Shown here: positions 51,356-60,331 of the stretch, piece by piece
Position numbering within the stretch: the first letter of the stretch is position 1
Layout of the letters: every line of letters starts with the position of its first letter
NCBI RefSeq assembly: GCF_002754245.1
Contig: NZ_PEEX01000001.1
Coordinates: 3,886,001 to 3,950,000 of the forward strand
Length of the DNA stretch: 64,000 nt
Source: Chryseobacterium sp. 52
GTDB lineage: Bacteria > Bacteroidota > Bacteroidia > Flavobacteriales > Weeksellaceae
Direction: 5' to 3'
Notes under the pieces: generated by a model
The model's input: only the letters and a program-made list of their open reading frames with translations
What the model was told of the DNA's origin: nothing
Database searches by the model: none
Program-made: the position numbers and the translations under genes

Positions 51356-54127
51356 TTAAAATTGAAATGAAACCATGCACCCAAAAGTCTTGTAAGAAGG
51401 TAGATTGAAAAAATCAAGTCCTCTTCCATTATCCGTATCATAAAAATTCTGATTGGGATCAGCTCCCTGATTGGCCTGCCAAAGGAGAATATTATTGACA
51501 TAGAAAGTAACCCCTAACGCTCTTTTAAATCTTCCTAAATCGAATTTCCCTGTCAATGAAATATTATTAATTCTGATATAGTCTGCTTTCTGTACATACT
51601 CTTCTGCCACTCCCAGATAGCCATATCTTGTCCATCTGTTTTGCAAAACACTCTGATTTGGATTGTAAAAATCAACGGGAATCTGATTGGTATTTCCATT
51701 TGAATCGACTCCTGCAAAAACATAATTTTTATTATTTCTTTCTTCTGCAGAATTCTGTGAACGTCCATAATAATCAAGAACTGCTTTAGTTCCATTCCAG
51801 GTCTGGCCTCCTTTTTTCCATTCCCAATTGATATCTAAAGAGAACATTTTATAATTTACCGTATGATTGAATTTTACAATAAAGTCAGGAGTAGGATCGG
51901 CAATAATTTTTAATCCGTCTGCTTTTTTAGGATAACCGAATTCGTCAATGATCAATTCTCCTGAAGCATTTCTTTCAAAATAGCTCCCCATCACAGCTCC
52001 AAAAACATGACCTTCAGATAGTGTTTTATACACATCTTTGAATCCTGCGACTGCAAGATTGTTATAACCAGCATTCACTCGGTCTACCATATCTTTATAT
52101 TTAAAAAAAGACACTTTATGGCTGGTCTTGAAATCTGTTCCCAAGTAAATATTTTCATATCCAAAATTTGCTTCATAACCGCTGTAGGTATGATCAGCCA
52201 GGTTTTTCAGCTGCAACTTGTTGTTTTCAAAAACCGGAAAAATATCATCTGTCACCTTCCTGTTAAAATATTCAGCCTCAAAACTCAGCTTGTATCCGCC
52301 TGTAAACCTGAAGCCAATCTTCCTTTCTTTGTTATTGATATTTAAAAGATTCCGGACTGTTTCAACTTCCATTAATGGAAAGTACTGGTTGACATTCTGA
52401 GCATTCAATAAGGTCATAGCATAAGAAGCATAGGATTTTGTGATCTCCGGTTCCGAGCTCAACTGTGTGTAAGCCCCCAGAAATTTCAAATCGGTATTAT
52501 GCCAGTTAAAAATATCTTCAAATGTAAAATAAGCAGTGAACTTTGGAAGCCAATACTTATTTTGGTTAGAAGTGTTTGAAATATAGAATGAATTTCCCAC
52601 GTTCAATCCAAACTTTAAATCACTATAAGAATCATAATCATATTTATAGTTGAAAATATAGTCCTGAGATGTTCTTTTGTACCAATACGTTGTCTTAGTC
52701 AGACTATTATAGATATTGGATTTTCTGTCATTTAAAATAAACCCCAAACTCAATAAACTTCGGCCACGGTTGTGTCCAAAGGAATAAGACCCAAATGCAT
52801 TGGAACTGTATAGCCTATTTTCCTGATTCCTCTCGTTTTGAAGCCCGTTTACAAAACCGTATGAAGAGGGTTTATAATGATCAAAATTCAGGAAATTATC
52901 CTGTTCATAAGTTTGATTGATCATCAGCTTAAAGTAGGTCCAGTTTCTTTCAAGGCCAAAACTAAACTGCCTCCTCCGGTCACTGTAATTGTATTTATTT
53001 TCCTGATCGAATAAAAAGTACGGATTATCTGCCGACTGACCATAACTTCTCTGTAAACCATCTGCCAGCCATATATTCTGTGTATTTGAAAATGAAACAG
53101 GGGTGAGCAGAGCGTTTTGGTAAACTCTGTTGAAAAGGCCGATTCTATTTGAATTTACAGCTTTATTTTCATCATAATTAAATCCGGCATTCAGAGAAAA
53201 TTTTAGAATTCTTGAGCTTAGCTTTGTTTTAAATGAATTAAGGATGCTATACTGATCCGTAAAATACATCTGATCTTTCTGCTGACCCAAATCTACAGAT
53301 AACCGGAAATCTTCATCATAATATCCTCTTTTCAGAAAGGTAGTTAACTTCAGTTGGTTATTATGGCCAAAGACTGTTTTGAAAATATTATTATCATATG
53401 TTTTAGCAGGAGTAGCTCCATCTCCAAGTGGGACTAATCTTCCGTTCCAGTCATACTGATACGGATGGTTATCATATCCTAATGAGGAAATATCAGGTCC
53501 GAAACTGAACATTTCCCCTGTTTCAGGCCCCATCCATTTCAATTGCCCGTTCTCCGGACGTCCCTGAACATAACGGTTTTGAGTTTTAGGAATAGAATTC
53601 CTTGTTTTAACGTCAAAAGAGGTTGTGAAACTGCCATTGAAATTCAGAATTTTGTCTGGCTGATCCTTCAAAGTATATTGATTTTTATCAATCTTTTTGA
53701 TCTTTCTTACCCGGTAAAATCCATAATCTGACTTTTTACTTAGAAATTCTTCTGAGTTTTCCAAACTGAATTCGTCTTTCTGTTCTTTAGCAACTAAGCT
53801 GTCATAAGCTTTACTCCTGACATTCTGAGTACGTTTTTGCTCAATCCGGCTTTCTAAAATTCGCTTGAGTTCCTCCAACTGGTAAACGACCTGTTTATTT
53901 TTACCGTCATTCCAGATTAATGTATCATTTTCTTTGGCTGCGATAAAAGCAAAGCCTTTTTCATCGGTAAACTCATATATTCCACTGTTTTTATTATAAA
54001 CTTTAAGAAAATTCTGAGGTTTATCTTTTTTATTTAAAAATATTCCGGAATAATAGAGCTGGGAACTTTGAGAAAACAAAAAGTTTGCTGCAAGAGGCAG
54101 CAGTATCAAATAGATTTTCTTCATCAT
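51356..54127 (-). CDS. SusC-type outer-membrane barrel apparently lacking a plug
   Basis: 923 residues, signal peptide near MKKIYLILLPLAANFLFSQ. A small N-terminal domain (about 25-90, YYSGIFLNKKDKPQNFLKVY, EFTDEKGFAFIAA) resembles the carboxypeptidase-like domain of SusC. A charged linker follows, then from about 175 the barrel begins as in SusC: SFDVKTRNSIPKTQNRYVQGR, WMGPETGE, HPYQYDWNGR, and it ends in GCMVSFQF. The plug (LQGxVAGV...IRG...LYVIDG...LKDAxAxxxYGxxxANGV) is missing, although both neighbouring genes contain it. Encoded 3 bases ahead of the A2M gene, 65 bases after the VWA gene. Confidence 0.75.
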   Translation of the reverse strand: MMKKIYLILLPLAANFLFSQSSQLYYSGIFLNKKDKPQNFLKVYNKNSGIYEFTDEKGFAFIAAKENDTLIWNDGKNKQVVYQLEELKRILESRIEQKRTQNVRSKAYDSLVAKEQKDEFSLENSEEFLSKKSDYGFYRVRKIKKIDKNQYTLKDQPDKILNFNGSFTTSFDVKTRNSIPKTQNRYVQGRPENGQLKWMGPETGEMFSFGPDISSLGYDNHPYQYDWNGRLVPLGDGATPAKTYDNNIFKTVFGHNNQLKLTTFLKRGYYDEDFRLSVDLGQQKDQMYFTDQYSILNSFKTKLSSRILKFSLNAGFNYDENKAVNSNRIGLFNRVYQNALLTPVSFSNTQNIWLADGLQRSYGQSADNPYFLFDQENKYNYSDRRRQFSFGLERNWTYFKLMINQTYEQDNFLNFDHYKPSSYGFVNGLQNERNQENRLYSSNAFGSYSFGHNRGRSLLSLGFILNDRKSNIYNSLTKTTYWYKRTSQDYIFNYKYDYDSYSDLKFGLNVGNSFYISNTSNQNKYWLPKFTAYFTFEDIFNWHNTDLKFLGAYTQLSSEPEITKSYASYAMTLLNAQNVNQYFPLMEVETVRNLLNINNKERKIGFRFTGGYKLSFEAEYFNRKVTDDIFPVFENNKLQLKNLADHTYSGYEANFGYENIYLGTDFKTSHKVSFFKYKDMVDRVNAGYNNLAVAGFKDVYKTLSEGHVFGAVMGSYFERNASGELIIDEFGYPKKADGLKIIADPTPDFIVKFNHTVNYKMFSLDINWEWKKGGQTWNGTKAVLDYYGRSQNSAEERNNKNYVFAGVDSNGNTNQIPVDFYNPNQSVLQNRWTRYGYLGVAEEYVQKADYIRINNISLTGKFDLGRFKRALGVTFYVNNILLWQANQGADPNQNFYDTDNGRGLDFFNLPSYKTFGCMVSFQF

Positions 54128-54192
54128 GATTAATATTTCTAAAAATAGAGAAAAAAAAAGAAATCTCCGTAGAAATTTCTTTTTTTAAGGTA

Positions 54193-56667
54193 TTATTTTG
54201 AAATTGTTTTGTAGCTTTCTACCAATCTTAAGAATTCAGATCTGTAACCTTCTTCATCATTACTTTTCCCCTGTTTAGCCAGTTTTTCAATATCAGAAAG
54301 ATCTTTTTTCTGAATCAGGTCAGATTTCCGTAAGACCAATCCGAACCATGCAACCGATGATATAAACTTAAAATCCGAACTTGCAGATACCATTGAAGTA
54401 TTGGTGTTTTTTACCACCTGAACTATTTCTTTGCTTTTATCTCCGTCAGGATTTTTGTACCGGAATTTTACGGTCGCCAGTTCATCGCTGAAGTTTTCAG
54501 AAGAAGAAGTTGTATTATATTTCAATTTATTTTCGTCAGGTAAAAACGCAGATTTCATATGGACAGGAATCACTTCATATAAGGCTGTTACGGTATGTCC
54601 GCTTCCCAATTCTCCCGCATCAATTTTATCATTGGTAAAATCTTCATTTCTCAGCTTTCTGTTTTCGTAGCCAATCAGACGGTAAGAACTTACATATTTT
54701 GGGTTAAACTCAATCTGGATCTTTACATCTTTTGCAATGGTATATATACTGCCTGCAAATTCTCTTCCCAGAAATTTATTGGCCTCCTGAAGATTGTCGA
54801 TGTAAGCATAATTTCCGTTTCCTTTATCAGCAAGCGTTTCAAGCATATTATCTTTATAATTCCCCATTCCAAAACCAAGGCAGGTAAGAAAAACTCCGGA
54901 TTTTCTTTTTTCCTCAATTAAAGTTTTTACATCAGAAGTAGAAGAAGCTCCGACATTAAAATCACCATCTGTAGCAATAATGACCCGGTTGTTGCCATTT
55001 TTAATAAAGTTTTCCTGAGCCAGTTTATAGGCAAGTTCAATTCCTTCTCCGCCTGCAGTACTTCCGCCTGCCTGCAGATGATCAAGCGCAAGAATTATTT
55101 TGTCTTTCTCCTGAGCAGAAGTTGGAGGTAACACCATCCCTGCACTTCCTGCATAGACTACAATCCCGACTTTATCCTGCGGTCTGAGCTGATCCAGTAA
55201 CACTTTAAAAGATGATTTCAAAAGAGGAAGTTTATTTGCTGCATCCATAGAACCTGAAACATCAATCAGAAATACAAGATTGGAAGGTGTCAGTTTGTCC
55301 ATTCCTATATTTTTTCCCTGAAGACCTATCTTTAAAAGTTTATGATCAGGATTCCAAGGGGCGTCACTATATTCTGTATTAATTGAAAAAGGATCATTAT
55401 TCTTAGGCTGAGGATAGGTGTATTTAAAATAGTTAATCATTTCTTCAATCCTTACTGCATTTTTATCTACCGTTTGTCCGTTGTTGATCATTCTTCTGAT
55501 ATTGGAATAGGCAGCCTTGTCCACATCAATAGAAAAGGTTGATAGCGGCTGGTTTTTTGTCAGCTCAAAAGGGTTTTCTACAAATTCATCGTATGCCTCA
55601 TTTTCAGAAACAGGATTCTGTTTATATTGATTAATGGTTTTCTGCATCTCCTCCATTCTTCTTTTTTCCTTTCTTGAGAGTCTTTTGGTGAGTACTACAA
55701 CGATTCCGTTCGCTCCTCTGCTTCCGTACAATGCAGATGCAGCTTCTCCTTTTACCACTTCTACACTTTTAATCTTTTTAGGATTTAAAGTACTGAAATA
55801 ATCACGGTTCTCGATCTTACCATTGATGATATACAATGGCTCATTTGCCCCGTTCAAAGATGCAGCTCCTCTTATTAAAATTGGGTTATTATTATTTAAA
55901 TAACCAATGTTCCCAGTATTAGAATTGTTCGCTATCTGATTACGTTTTCTTTTAATTCCATAAGCCTGTACCTGAACTCCTGCTACTGTTCCCTGAAGAG
56001 CCTGAGGAGTATTTGATGCAATGTAATTGGACTGTACACTAACCGCACTTGAGGTATAGTCAACTTTCTTTTTAGGCAACAATCCTGTTAAAACTACTTC
56101 TTCGATACTTTGAGTTCTTAAAGTATCTTTCCATTGTCCTCTTTTCTGGGGAGCCGTAACAACGGGTTCATCTTTCTTTTTGATGAAATATTCGTCAGTA
56201 GAATAATCTGCATTTCTTGAAGCGTAGATCTCATCATATTTATTCCCAGTTTCAGCCTTACTTATCCCTTCTGAAATTTTATGGTCCTCATACGCTAAAA
56301 CAGGTCTTTTTTGCGGAGATGTGGAGGTTTCAATTTCTTTTTCAATATTAGATTTCACTGTACTGTCCACTACACGGACAACATTCTTTTCAGGTTGAAC
56401 TTCCATCCGGTTTTCTACAATGAATGGTTTAGCAGGTTCAACGGTTTCATTTTTACTGATAAAATAAAATGCTCCCAGGCCAATTATCAAGCTGGCGGCA
56501 ATTCCATAAGGAAACCATACCGGCAGTATGCTCTTTTTCTCTTCTTTTTTATCTAATTTTTCTTCAACTTTTGCCCAAACTTTATCAAAACCCGGAAAAA
56601 CAGCCGGTTCTTCTGAAAGCTTAGAAGCATCATTGAATCTTTTATCTATGTCGTGATTATTTTCCAT
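54193..56667 (-). CDS. Membrane VWA (YfbK-like) protein with a TonB plug-like domain
   Basis: 824 residues. N-terminal 44 residues cytoplasmic and charged (DKRFNDASKLSEEP, FDKVWAKVEEKLDKK), a transmembrane helix at about 48-70 (FPYGIAASLIIGLGAFYFI), then a periplasmic region. Plug-like domain near 187-326: IEEVVLTGLLPKKK, ALQGTVAGVQVQAYG, ILIRGAASLNG, PLYIINGKIENRDYF, SVEVVKGEAASALYGS. Then YfbK/VWA: FSIDVDKAAYSNIRRM near 380, MIDAS motif FLIDVSGSMD near 469, and a DUF3520-type end. The gene starts 11 bases after the ECF sigma gene. The position and N-terminal topology fit an anti-sigma-like or sensor role (inference). Confidence 0.82.
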   Translation of the reverse strand: MENNHDIDKRFNDASKLSEEPAVFPGFDKVWAKVEEKLDKKEEKKSILPVWFPYGIAASLIIGLGAFYFISKNETVEPAKPFIVENRMEVQPEKNVVRVVDSTVKSNIEKEIETSTSPQKRPVLAYEDHKISEGISKAETGNKYDEIYASRNADYSTDEYFIKKKDEPVVTAPQKRGQWKDTLRTQSIEEVVLTGLLPKKKVDYTSSAVSVQSNYIASNTPQALQGTVAGVQVQAYGIKRKRNQIANNSNTGNIGYLNNNNPILIRGAASLNGANEPLYIINGKIENRDYFSTLNPKKIKSVEVVKGEAASALYGSRGANGIVVVLTKRLSRKEKRRMEEMQKTINQYKQNPVSENEAYDEFVENPFELTKNQPLSTFSIDVDKAAYSNIRRMINNGQTVDKNAVRIEEMINYFKYTYPQPKNNDPFSINTEYSDAPWNPDHKLLKIGLQGKNIGMDKLTPSNLVFLIDVSGSMDAANKLPLLKSSFKVLLDQLRPQDKVGIVVYAGSAGMVLPPTSAQEKDKIILALDHLQAGGSTAGGEGIELAYKLAQENFIKNGNNRVIIATDGDFNVGASSTSDVKTLIEEKRKSGVFLTCLGFGMGNYKDNMLETLADKGNGNYAYIDNLQEANKFLGREFAGSIYTIAKDVKIQIEFNPKYVSSYRLIGYENRKLRNEDFTNDKIDAGELGSGHTVTALYEVIPVHMKSAFLPDENKLKYNTTSSSENFSDELATVKFRYKNPDGDKSKEIVQVVKNTNTSMVSASSDFKFISSVAWFGLVLRKSDLIQKKDLSDIEKLAKQGKSNDEEGYRSEFLRLVESYKTISK

Positions 56668-56678
56668 TTCCCTAAAGT

Positions 56679-57197
56679 TTAAATGTTCTGATTGACCAAA
56701 AGTTCCTGTAATTTTTTCCTTGCAAAACTGAGCTGGGATTTTGAAGTTCCTTCGCTTATTGAAAGCATAGTTGCAATTTCCTTATGTGGATATCCTTCAA
56801 TCGCAAAAAGATTGAAAATCGCTCTGCAGCCTTCGGGAAGGAAATTCAGCAGACTCAGGATATCTCTTTCAAAAGAAATACTTTCCGATAAAGTCCCGGA
56901 TGTTTCTATAAAATTGTCATCTATAGGGATAAACTGTGCTTTGCTCGCTCTCAATTTCTGCAGGCATTCATTGACAGCAATTTTTTTCGCCCAACCGTCA
57001 AAGGTGTCCAAATTTTGGATTTGGTTGATTTTCGTGAATATTTTGTAAAAAGTATCGGCCAATACTTCTTCAATATCTTCATCATTTTTCAGATAACGTC
57101 GGCAGACTGAGTACAGCTTGCCGGCCATTTTCTCGTAGACCTTCCGCTGGGCACTGCGGTTGCTACGCTGGCATTCTATTAGTAATTCTCTTTCCAT
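56679..57197 (-). CDS. ECF-type RNA polymerase sigma factor
   Basis: 172 residues. Region 2 (about 10-80) with LYSVCRRYLKNDEDIEEVLADTFYKIF and TFDGWAKKIAVNECL; region 4 (about 110-165) with LPEGCRAIFNLFAIEGYPHKEIATMLSISEGTSKSQLSFARKKL-type helix-turn-helix. First gene of the operon that encodes the VWA/plug protein, the plugless barrel and the A2M protein. ECF factors in Bacteroidota are often paired with outer-membrane receptors and an inner-membrane anti-sigma; here the VWA protein takes the second place. No autoregulated consensus promoter is evident upstream. Confidence 0.93.
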   Translation of the reverse strand: MERELLIECQRSNRSAQRKVYEKMAGKLYSVCRRYLKNDEDIEEVLADTFYKIFTKINQIQNLDTFDGWAKKIAVNECLQKLRASKAQFIPIDDNFIETSGTLSESISFERDILSLLNFLPEGCRAIFNLFAIEGYPHKEIATMLSISEGTSKSQLSFARKKLQELLVNQNI

Positions 57198-57378
57198 AGT
57201 AAGGCTTTATACTCTTATAGATGCATAAACTTTGGGATAGGTTGGAAACATTTTAAATCTTTTTTAATAAAAGGGTAAAATACTGAATAAACTGATTCCC
57301 AAACAGGTCAGTTTCATTTCTGTTTTTTTCACTTTTTTCACTTTCAAATTTAACTTTTCCCTTTGTAACAAATCTTTA

Positions 57379-57398
57379 ATGTGAACGACTATTCACAT
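57379..57398 (+). promoter_or_regulatory. Inverted repeat upstream of the C1 peptidase gene
   Basis: ATGTGAA-cgacta-TTCACAT, 7-base perfect arms and 6-base spacer, 20 bases before ATG 57418 and in the region shared with the divergent sigma-factor gene. Looks like a repressor or activator site; the cognate protein is unknown. Confidence 0.4.
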
Positions 57399-57417
57399 AA
57401 ATAATCTTTTTATAGTA

Positions 57418-58620
57418 ATGAAAAATATCAAAATTACCTCATTACTTTTTGTTTTGTCTGCAGGAAGTATGATGTTTGCCCAAGATGACTTGATCAACAA
57501 ATTAAAAAACAATCAATCTCAAAATGCTAATTTTCAGTTCACAGCGTTAAAAGACGTGGGAGCTACTTCAGTAAAAAACCAGGGTTCATCAGGAACATGC
57601 TGGAGTTATTCCGGAAATTCTTTCCTTGAATCTGAAATGCAGAGAATGGGTAAAAAGCCTGTAGATCTTGCTGAAATTTTCACGGCAAGAAATTCTTACC
57701 ACGATAAAGCCAAATTATATGTACTTAACAGCGGAGCAATCAGCTGGGGTGACGGAGGCGAACTGCATGATGTTGTCAATATGTACAAAAAATACGGTGC
57801 GGTACCTCAGGATGTGTATACAGGATTAAAATCAGGACAAAACCTTAATAACTTTAAGGAAATGCAGGGGAAATTAAAACCTGTTCTTGACAGCCTTGTT
57901 CAGGCGGGTTCAAAAGGAAAACTTACGGATAACTGGATGGATTCGGTAGATGCCATTCTGGATGAATATCTTGGAAAAGTTCCTGCTAACTTTACGTATG
58001 AAGGAAAAAATTATACTCCTAAGACCTTCGCTAAAGAAGTGGTAGGAATCAACCCTGAAGATTATATTGAAATCTCTTCATATAAAGACTATCCGTACTA
58101 TCAGAAATTTGTAGTTCCAATTCCTGATAACTGGAGCCATGATTCTGACTGGAATGTTCCGATGAAAGATTTAACAGCCATCATAGACAATGCTGTCAAT
58201 AAAGGATATTCTGTAGGATGGGCAACGGATGTTTCCGAGCCTTATTTCTCCTATAAAAACGGAGTAGCTTATGTTCCGGATATGGATCTTAATCTGATTA
58301 ATGCAGAAAACAAGCAGACTTTGTTTACCGAGCCTAAAAAAGATAAAACCATCACAGAAGATATGCGTCAGAAAGCGCTTAACAACCTTTCTACAACAGA
58401 CGATCACGGGATGCATATCGTAGGATTGGCGAAAGATCAGACAGGTAAGGAATATTATATGGTGAAGAACTCATGGGGTGTAACCAATGATTTCGAAGGG
58501 TATCTTTATGTAACAAGACCTTATGTAGAATACAAATCAACTGCTATTCTGATTCATAAAAATGCTGTTCCAAAGAGCATTCTGAAACAACTGAAGCCAA
58601 CCAAAAATATTGGTTTATAA
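57418..58620 (+). CDS. Secreted C1 (papain-like) cysteine peptidase
   Basis: 400 residues, signal peptide KNIKITSLLFVLSAGSMMFAQ. Bleomycin-hydrolase/PepC-like C1 fold: active Cys near 61 in VKNQGSSGTCWSYSG (Q-x-x-x-x-C-W), His in DDHGMHIVGLAKDQ near 333, and Asn in YMVKNSWG near 350. A periplasmic or secreted aminopeptidase-type enzyme is inferred, which is unusual because most PepC relatives are cytosolic. Divergent from the sigma-factor operon and followed by its own terminator. Confidence 0.9.
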   Translation: MKNIKITSLLFVLSAGSMMFAQDDLINKLKNNQSQNANFQFTALKDVGATSVKNQGSSGTCWSYSGNSFLESEMQRMGKKPVDLAEIFTARNSYHDKAKLYVLNSGAISWGDGGELHDVVNMYKKYGAVPQDVYTGLKSGQNLNNFKEMQGKLKPVLDSLVQAGSKGKLTDNWMDSVDAILDEYLGKVPANFTYEGKNYTPKTFAKEVVGINPEDYIEISSYKDYPYYQKFVVPIPDNWSHDSDWNVPMKDLTAIIDNAVNKGYSVGWATDVSEPYFSYKNGVAYVPDMDLNLINAENKQTLFTEPKKDKTITEDMRQKALNNLSTTDDHGMHIVGLAKDQTGKEYYMVKNSWGVTNDFEGYLYVTRPYVEYKSTAILIHKNAVPKSILKQLKPTKNIGL

Positions 58621-58674
58621 TAAAAATCACTGTTACCGGTCACTACGGTAATTTTAGATATTTAAATCTGTTAA

Positions 58675-58713
58675 AACCGCGCTCCAAAATATTTTGGAGC
58701 GCGGTTGTTTTTT
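58675..58713 (+). terminator. Rho-independent terminator
   Basis: A perfect 32-base palindrome at 58675-58706 (arms AACCGCGCTCCAAAAT), followed by GTTTTTTT. It lies 54 bases after the C1 peptidase stop. Confidence 0.92.
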
Positions 58714-58796
58714 TATTGTGTATCATATTTATTTTATAAAATATTTCTTCATTTAGTGAAAATATTATACTTTTATTGAACAACAAATTATTAGAT

Positions 58797-58955
58797 ATGA
58801 AAAATTTAAAAAAATTAGCCAAGTCGGATCTAAAGAAAATTAACGGTGGAAATGCGCCTGAATGTCCGGATGGAACTACTGCATGTTATCATAAACGTCA
58901 GGGTGATATTCCAAGTTACTGGACTTGCGAGCCAGGGGTAGGATGTCCTAAATAA
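58797..58955 (+). CDS. GG-leader, four-cysteine secreted peptide (bacteriocin-like)
   Basis: 52 residues from ATG 58797 to TAA 58955. The first 18 residues MKNLKKLAKSDLKKINGG form the Lys/Leu leader with a double-Gly end shared by Bacteroidota secreted peptides and cut by peptidase-containing ABC transporters. The core is 34 residues with four Cys (positions 23, 30, 44, 50) and several Gly/Pro: APECPDG, TTACYHKR, WTCEP, GCPK. No maturation or transport gene is near. It has its own terminator. Function may be antibacterial, signalling or structural; the leader is the solid part of the evidence. Confidence 0.75.
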   Translation: MKNLKKLAKSDLKKINGGNAPECPDGTTACYHKRQGDIPSYWTCEPGVGCPK

Positions 58956-58964
58956 AACCAAACA

Positions 58965-59000
58965 AAACCCGCTTCCAGAAATTCTGAAAGCGGGTTTCTT
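58965..59000 (+). terminator. Rho-independent terminator of the GG-leader gene
   Basis: AAACCCGCTT (58965-58974) pairs with AAGCGGGTTT (58988-58997), with an inner CAGAA/TTCTG pair. It starts 10 bases after the peptide's stop. Its inner sequence recurs at 62375-62399 with two differences. Confidence 0.85.
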
Positions 59001-59148
59001 AACATAAATAGGTGAAAATTTAAATATAAAATAAAGAAAATTGTCATATAATGACTGTCAATAATGAATCATGAATTAATTTCAAGGTCAATTTCCTGGC
59101 TGCATCTTCTTCAATAGCAATAGTAAAACTAACGATTCATCATTCATA

Positions 59149-60210
59149 TTAATACAGTTTTCCCATGCTTTCTGCAGAGAAATCCAAAAGCTCTTCCGTA
59201 TTGCCTTCTTTTACTTTTTTTACCCATTCAGGGTCCTGTAAAAGGGCTCTTCCAACTGCTACAAGATCGAAATCCCCTCTTTCAAGCCTTCTGGTCAATT
59301 CGGATAGATCTGCTTTTTCAGTGCCGTGTCCGGCAAATGCCGCCATGAAATCTCCTTCAAGACCTACGGAACCTACCGTAATGGTTGGCTGTCCTGTGAT
59401 TTTTTTAGCCCAACCTGCAAAATTCAGATCAGAACCTTCAAATTCAGGTTCCCAGAAACGACGTTGAGAGCAATGGAAAATATCAACTCCGGCTTCTTTT
59501 AACGGTAATAACCAATCTTCCATTTCTGTAGGTGTCAAGGCTAATTTACTGCTGTAATCCTGCTGCTTCCACTGTGAAAGACGAATAATAATCGTAAAAT
59601 CCTCTCCTACTGCAGCTCTGATAGCTTTGATAACATCAACAGCGAAACGGCTTCTTTCTTTGATGGTTTTCCCACCATATTCATCCGTTCTGGTATTGGT
59701 TACTTCCCAGAAAAACTGATCGATAAGGTAACCGTGAGCACCGTGAATTTCAACAACATCAAATCCTAAATCTTTGGCAGATTTTGCAGAAGCAGCAAAC
59801 TGTGCGATGGTATCCTGAATATCTTCCAGCGTCATGGTAGAAGCTTTCTCCATTTCAACCAGTGGATAATCTTCAGAACTTCTTGTATCTCCTACATGCC
59901 AGATCTGAGGTCCCATTTTACCGCCGTTCTGATGAACTGCATTAATAACATTTTTCCAGCCTGCCAATGCTTCATTTCCATAAAAATCAGGAATATTCTG
60001 GAGGTTTTTTGATCCCGGTCTGTTGATTACTGTTCCTTCAGAAAGAATCAAGCCTACTTCTGAAGCAGCTCTTCTTGCATAATATTCTGCAATATTCTGG
60101 GTTGGAACTCCATTGTCAGATTGTGCTCTGGTCATGGGAGCCATTACTATTCTATTTTTAAGTTCAAGATTTTTATAGGTGAACGGTTTAAATAATGATT
60201 CTGTACTCAT
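59149..60210 (-). CDS. Old yellow enzyme family NADH:flavin oxidoreductase (alkene reductase)
   Basis: 353 residues, the usual length for NemA/OYE. FMN-binding KNRIVMAPMTRAQSDNG at 18-34, EVGLILSEGTVINRPG, the substrate-binding HGAHGYLIDQFFW near 175, and LDQFFWEVTNTRTDEYGGKTIKERSRF-type loop. Reduces activated C=C bonds or nitro compounds using NAD(P)H and FMN. Divergent from the HxlR-type regulator gene at 60332, a standard arrangement in which the regulator controls the reductase in response to electrophiles. Confidence 0.95.
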   Translation of the reverse strand: MSTESLFKPFTYKNLELKNRIVMAPMTRAQSDNGVPTQNIAEYYARRAASEVGLILSEGTVINRPGSKNLQNIPDFYGNEALAGWKNVINAVHQNGGKMGPQIWHVGDTRSSEDYPLVEMEKASTMTLEDIQDTIAQFAASAKSAKDLGFDVVEIHGAHGYLIDQFFWEVTNTRTDEYGGKTIKERSRFAVDVIKAIRAAVGEDFTIIIRLSQWKQQDYSSKLALTPTEMEDWLLPLKEAGVDIFHCSQRRFWEPEFEGSDLNFAGWAKKITGQPTITVGSVGLEGDFMAAFAGHGTEKADLSELTRRLERGDFDLVAVGRALLQDPEWVKKVKEGNTEELLDFSAESMGKLY

Positions 60211-60233
60211 TTTTAAATTACTATTTTATAATT

Positions 60234-60329
60234 GTTACACAAAGTAACTAATAATAGTTCGTTTTTGTATCTTCCTTAGAAAAAAACTAGTAACTTTGCT
60301 GTAACTTACATTAGTAACGTAAAAGTAAC
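60234..60329. promoter_or_regulatory. GTAAC operator array between the OYE and HxlR genes
   Basis: An inverted repeat GTTAC-acaaa-GTAAC (60234-60248) lies next to the OYE side. On the regulator side GTAAC occurs four times in the same orientation at 60290, 60301, 60314 and 60325 (spacing 11, 13 and 11 bases). A -7-like TAACTTTG at 60291-60298 is embedded in the array. The pattern suits HxlR control of both divergent promoters. Confidence 0.6.
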
Positions 60330-60331
60330 AG

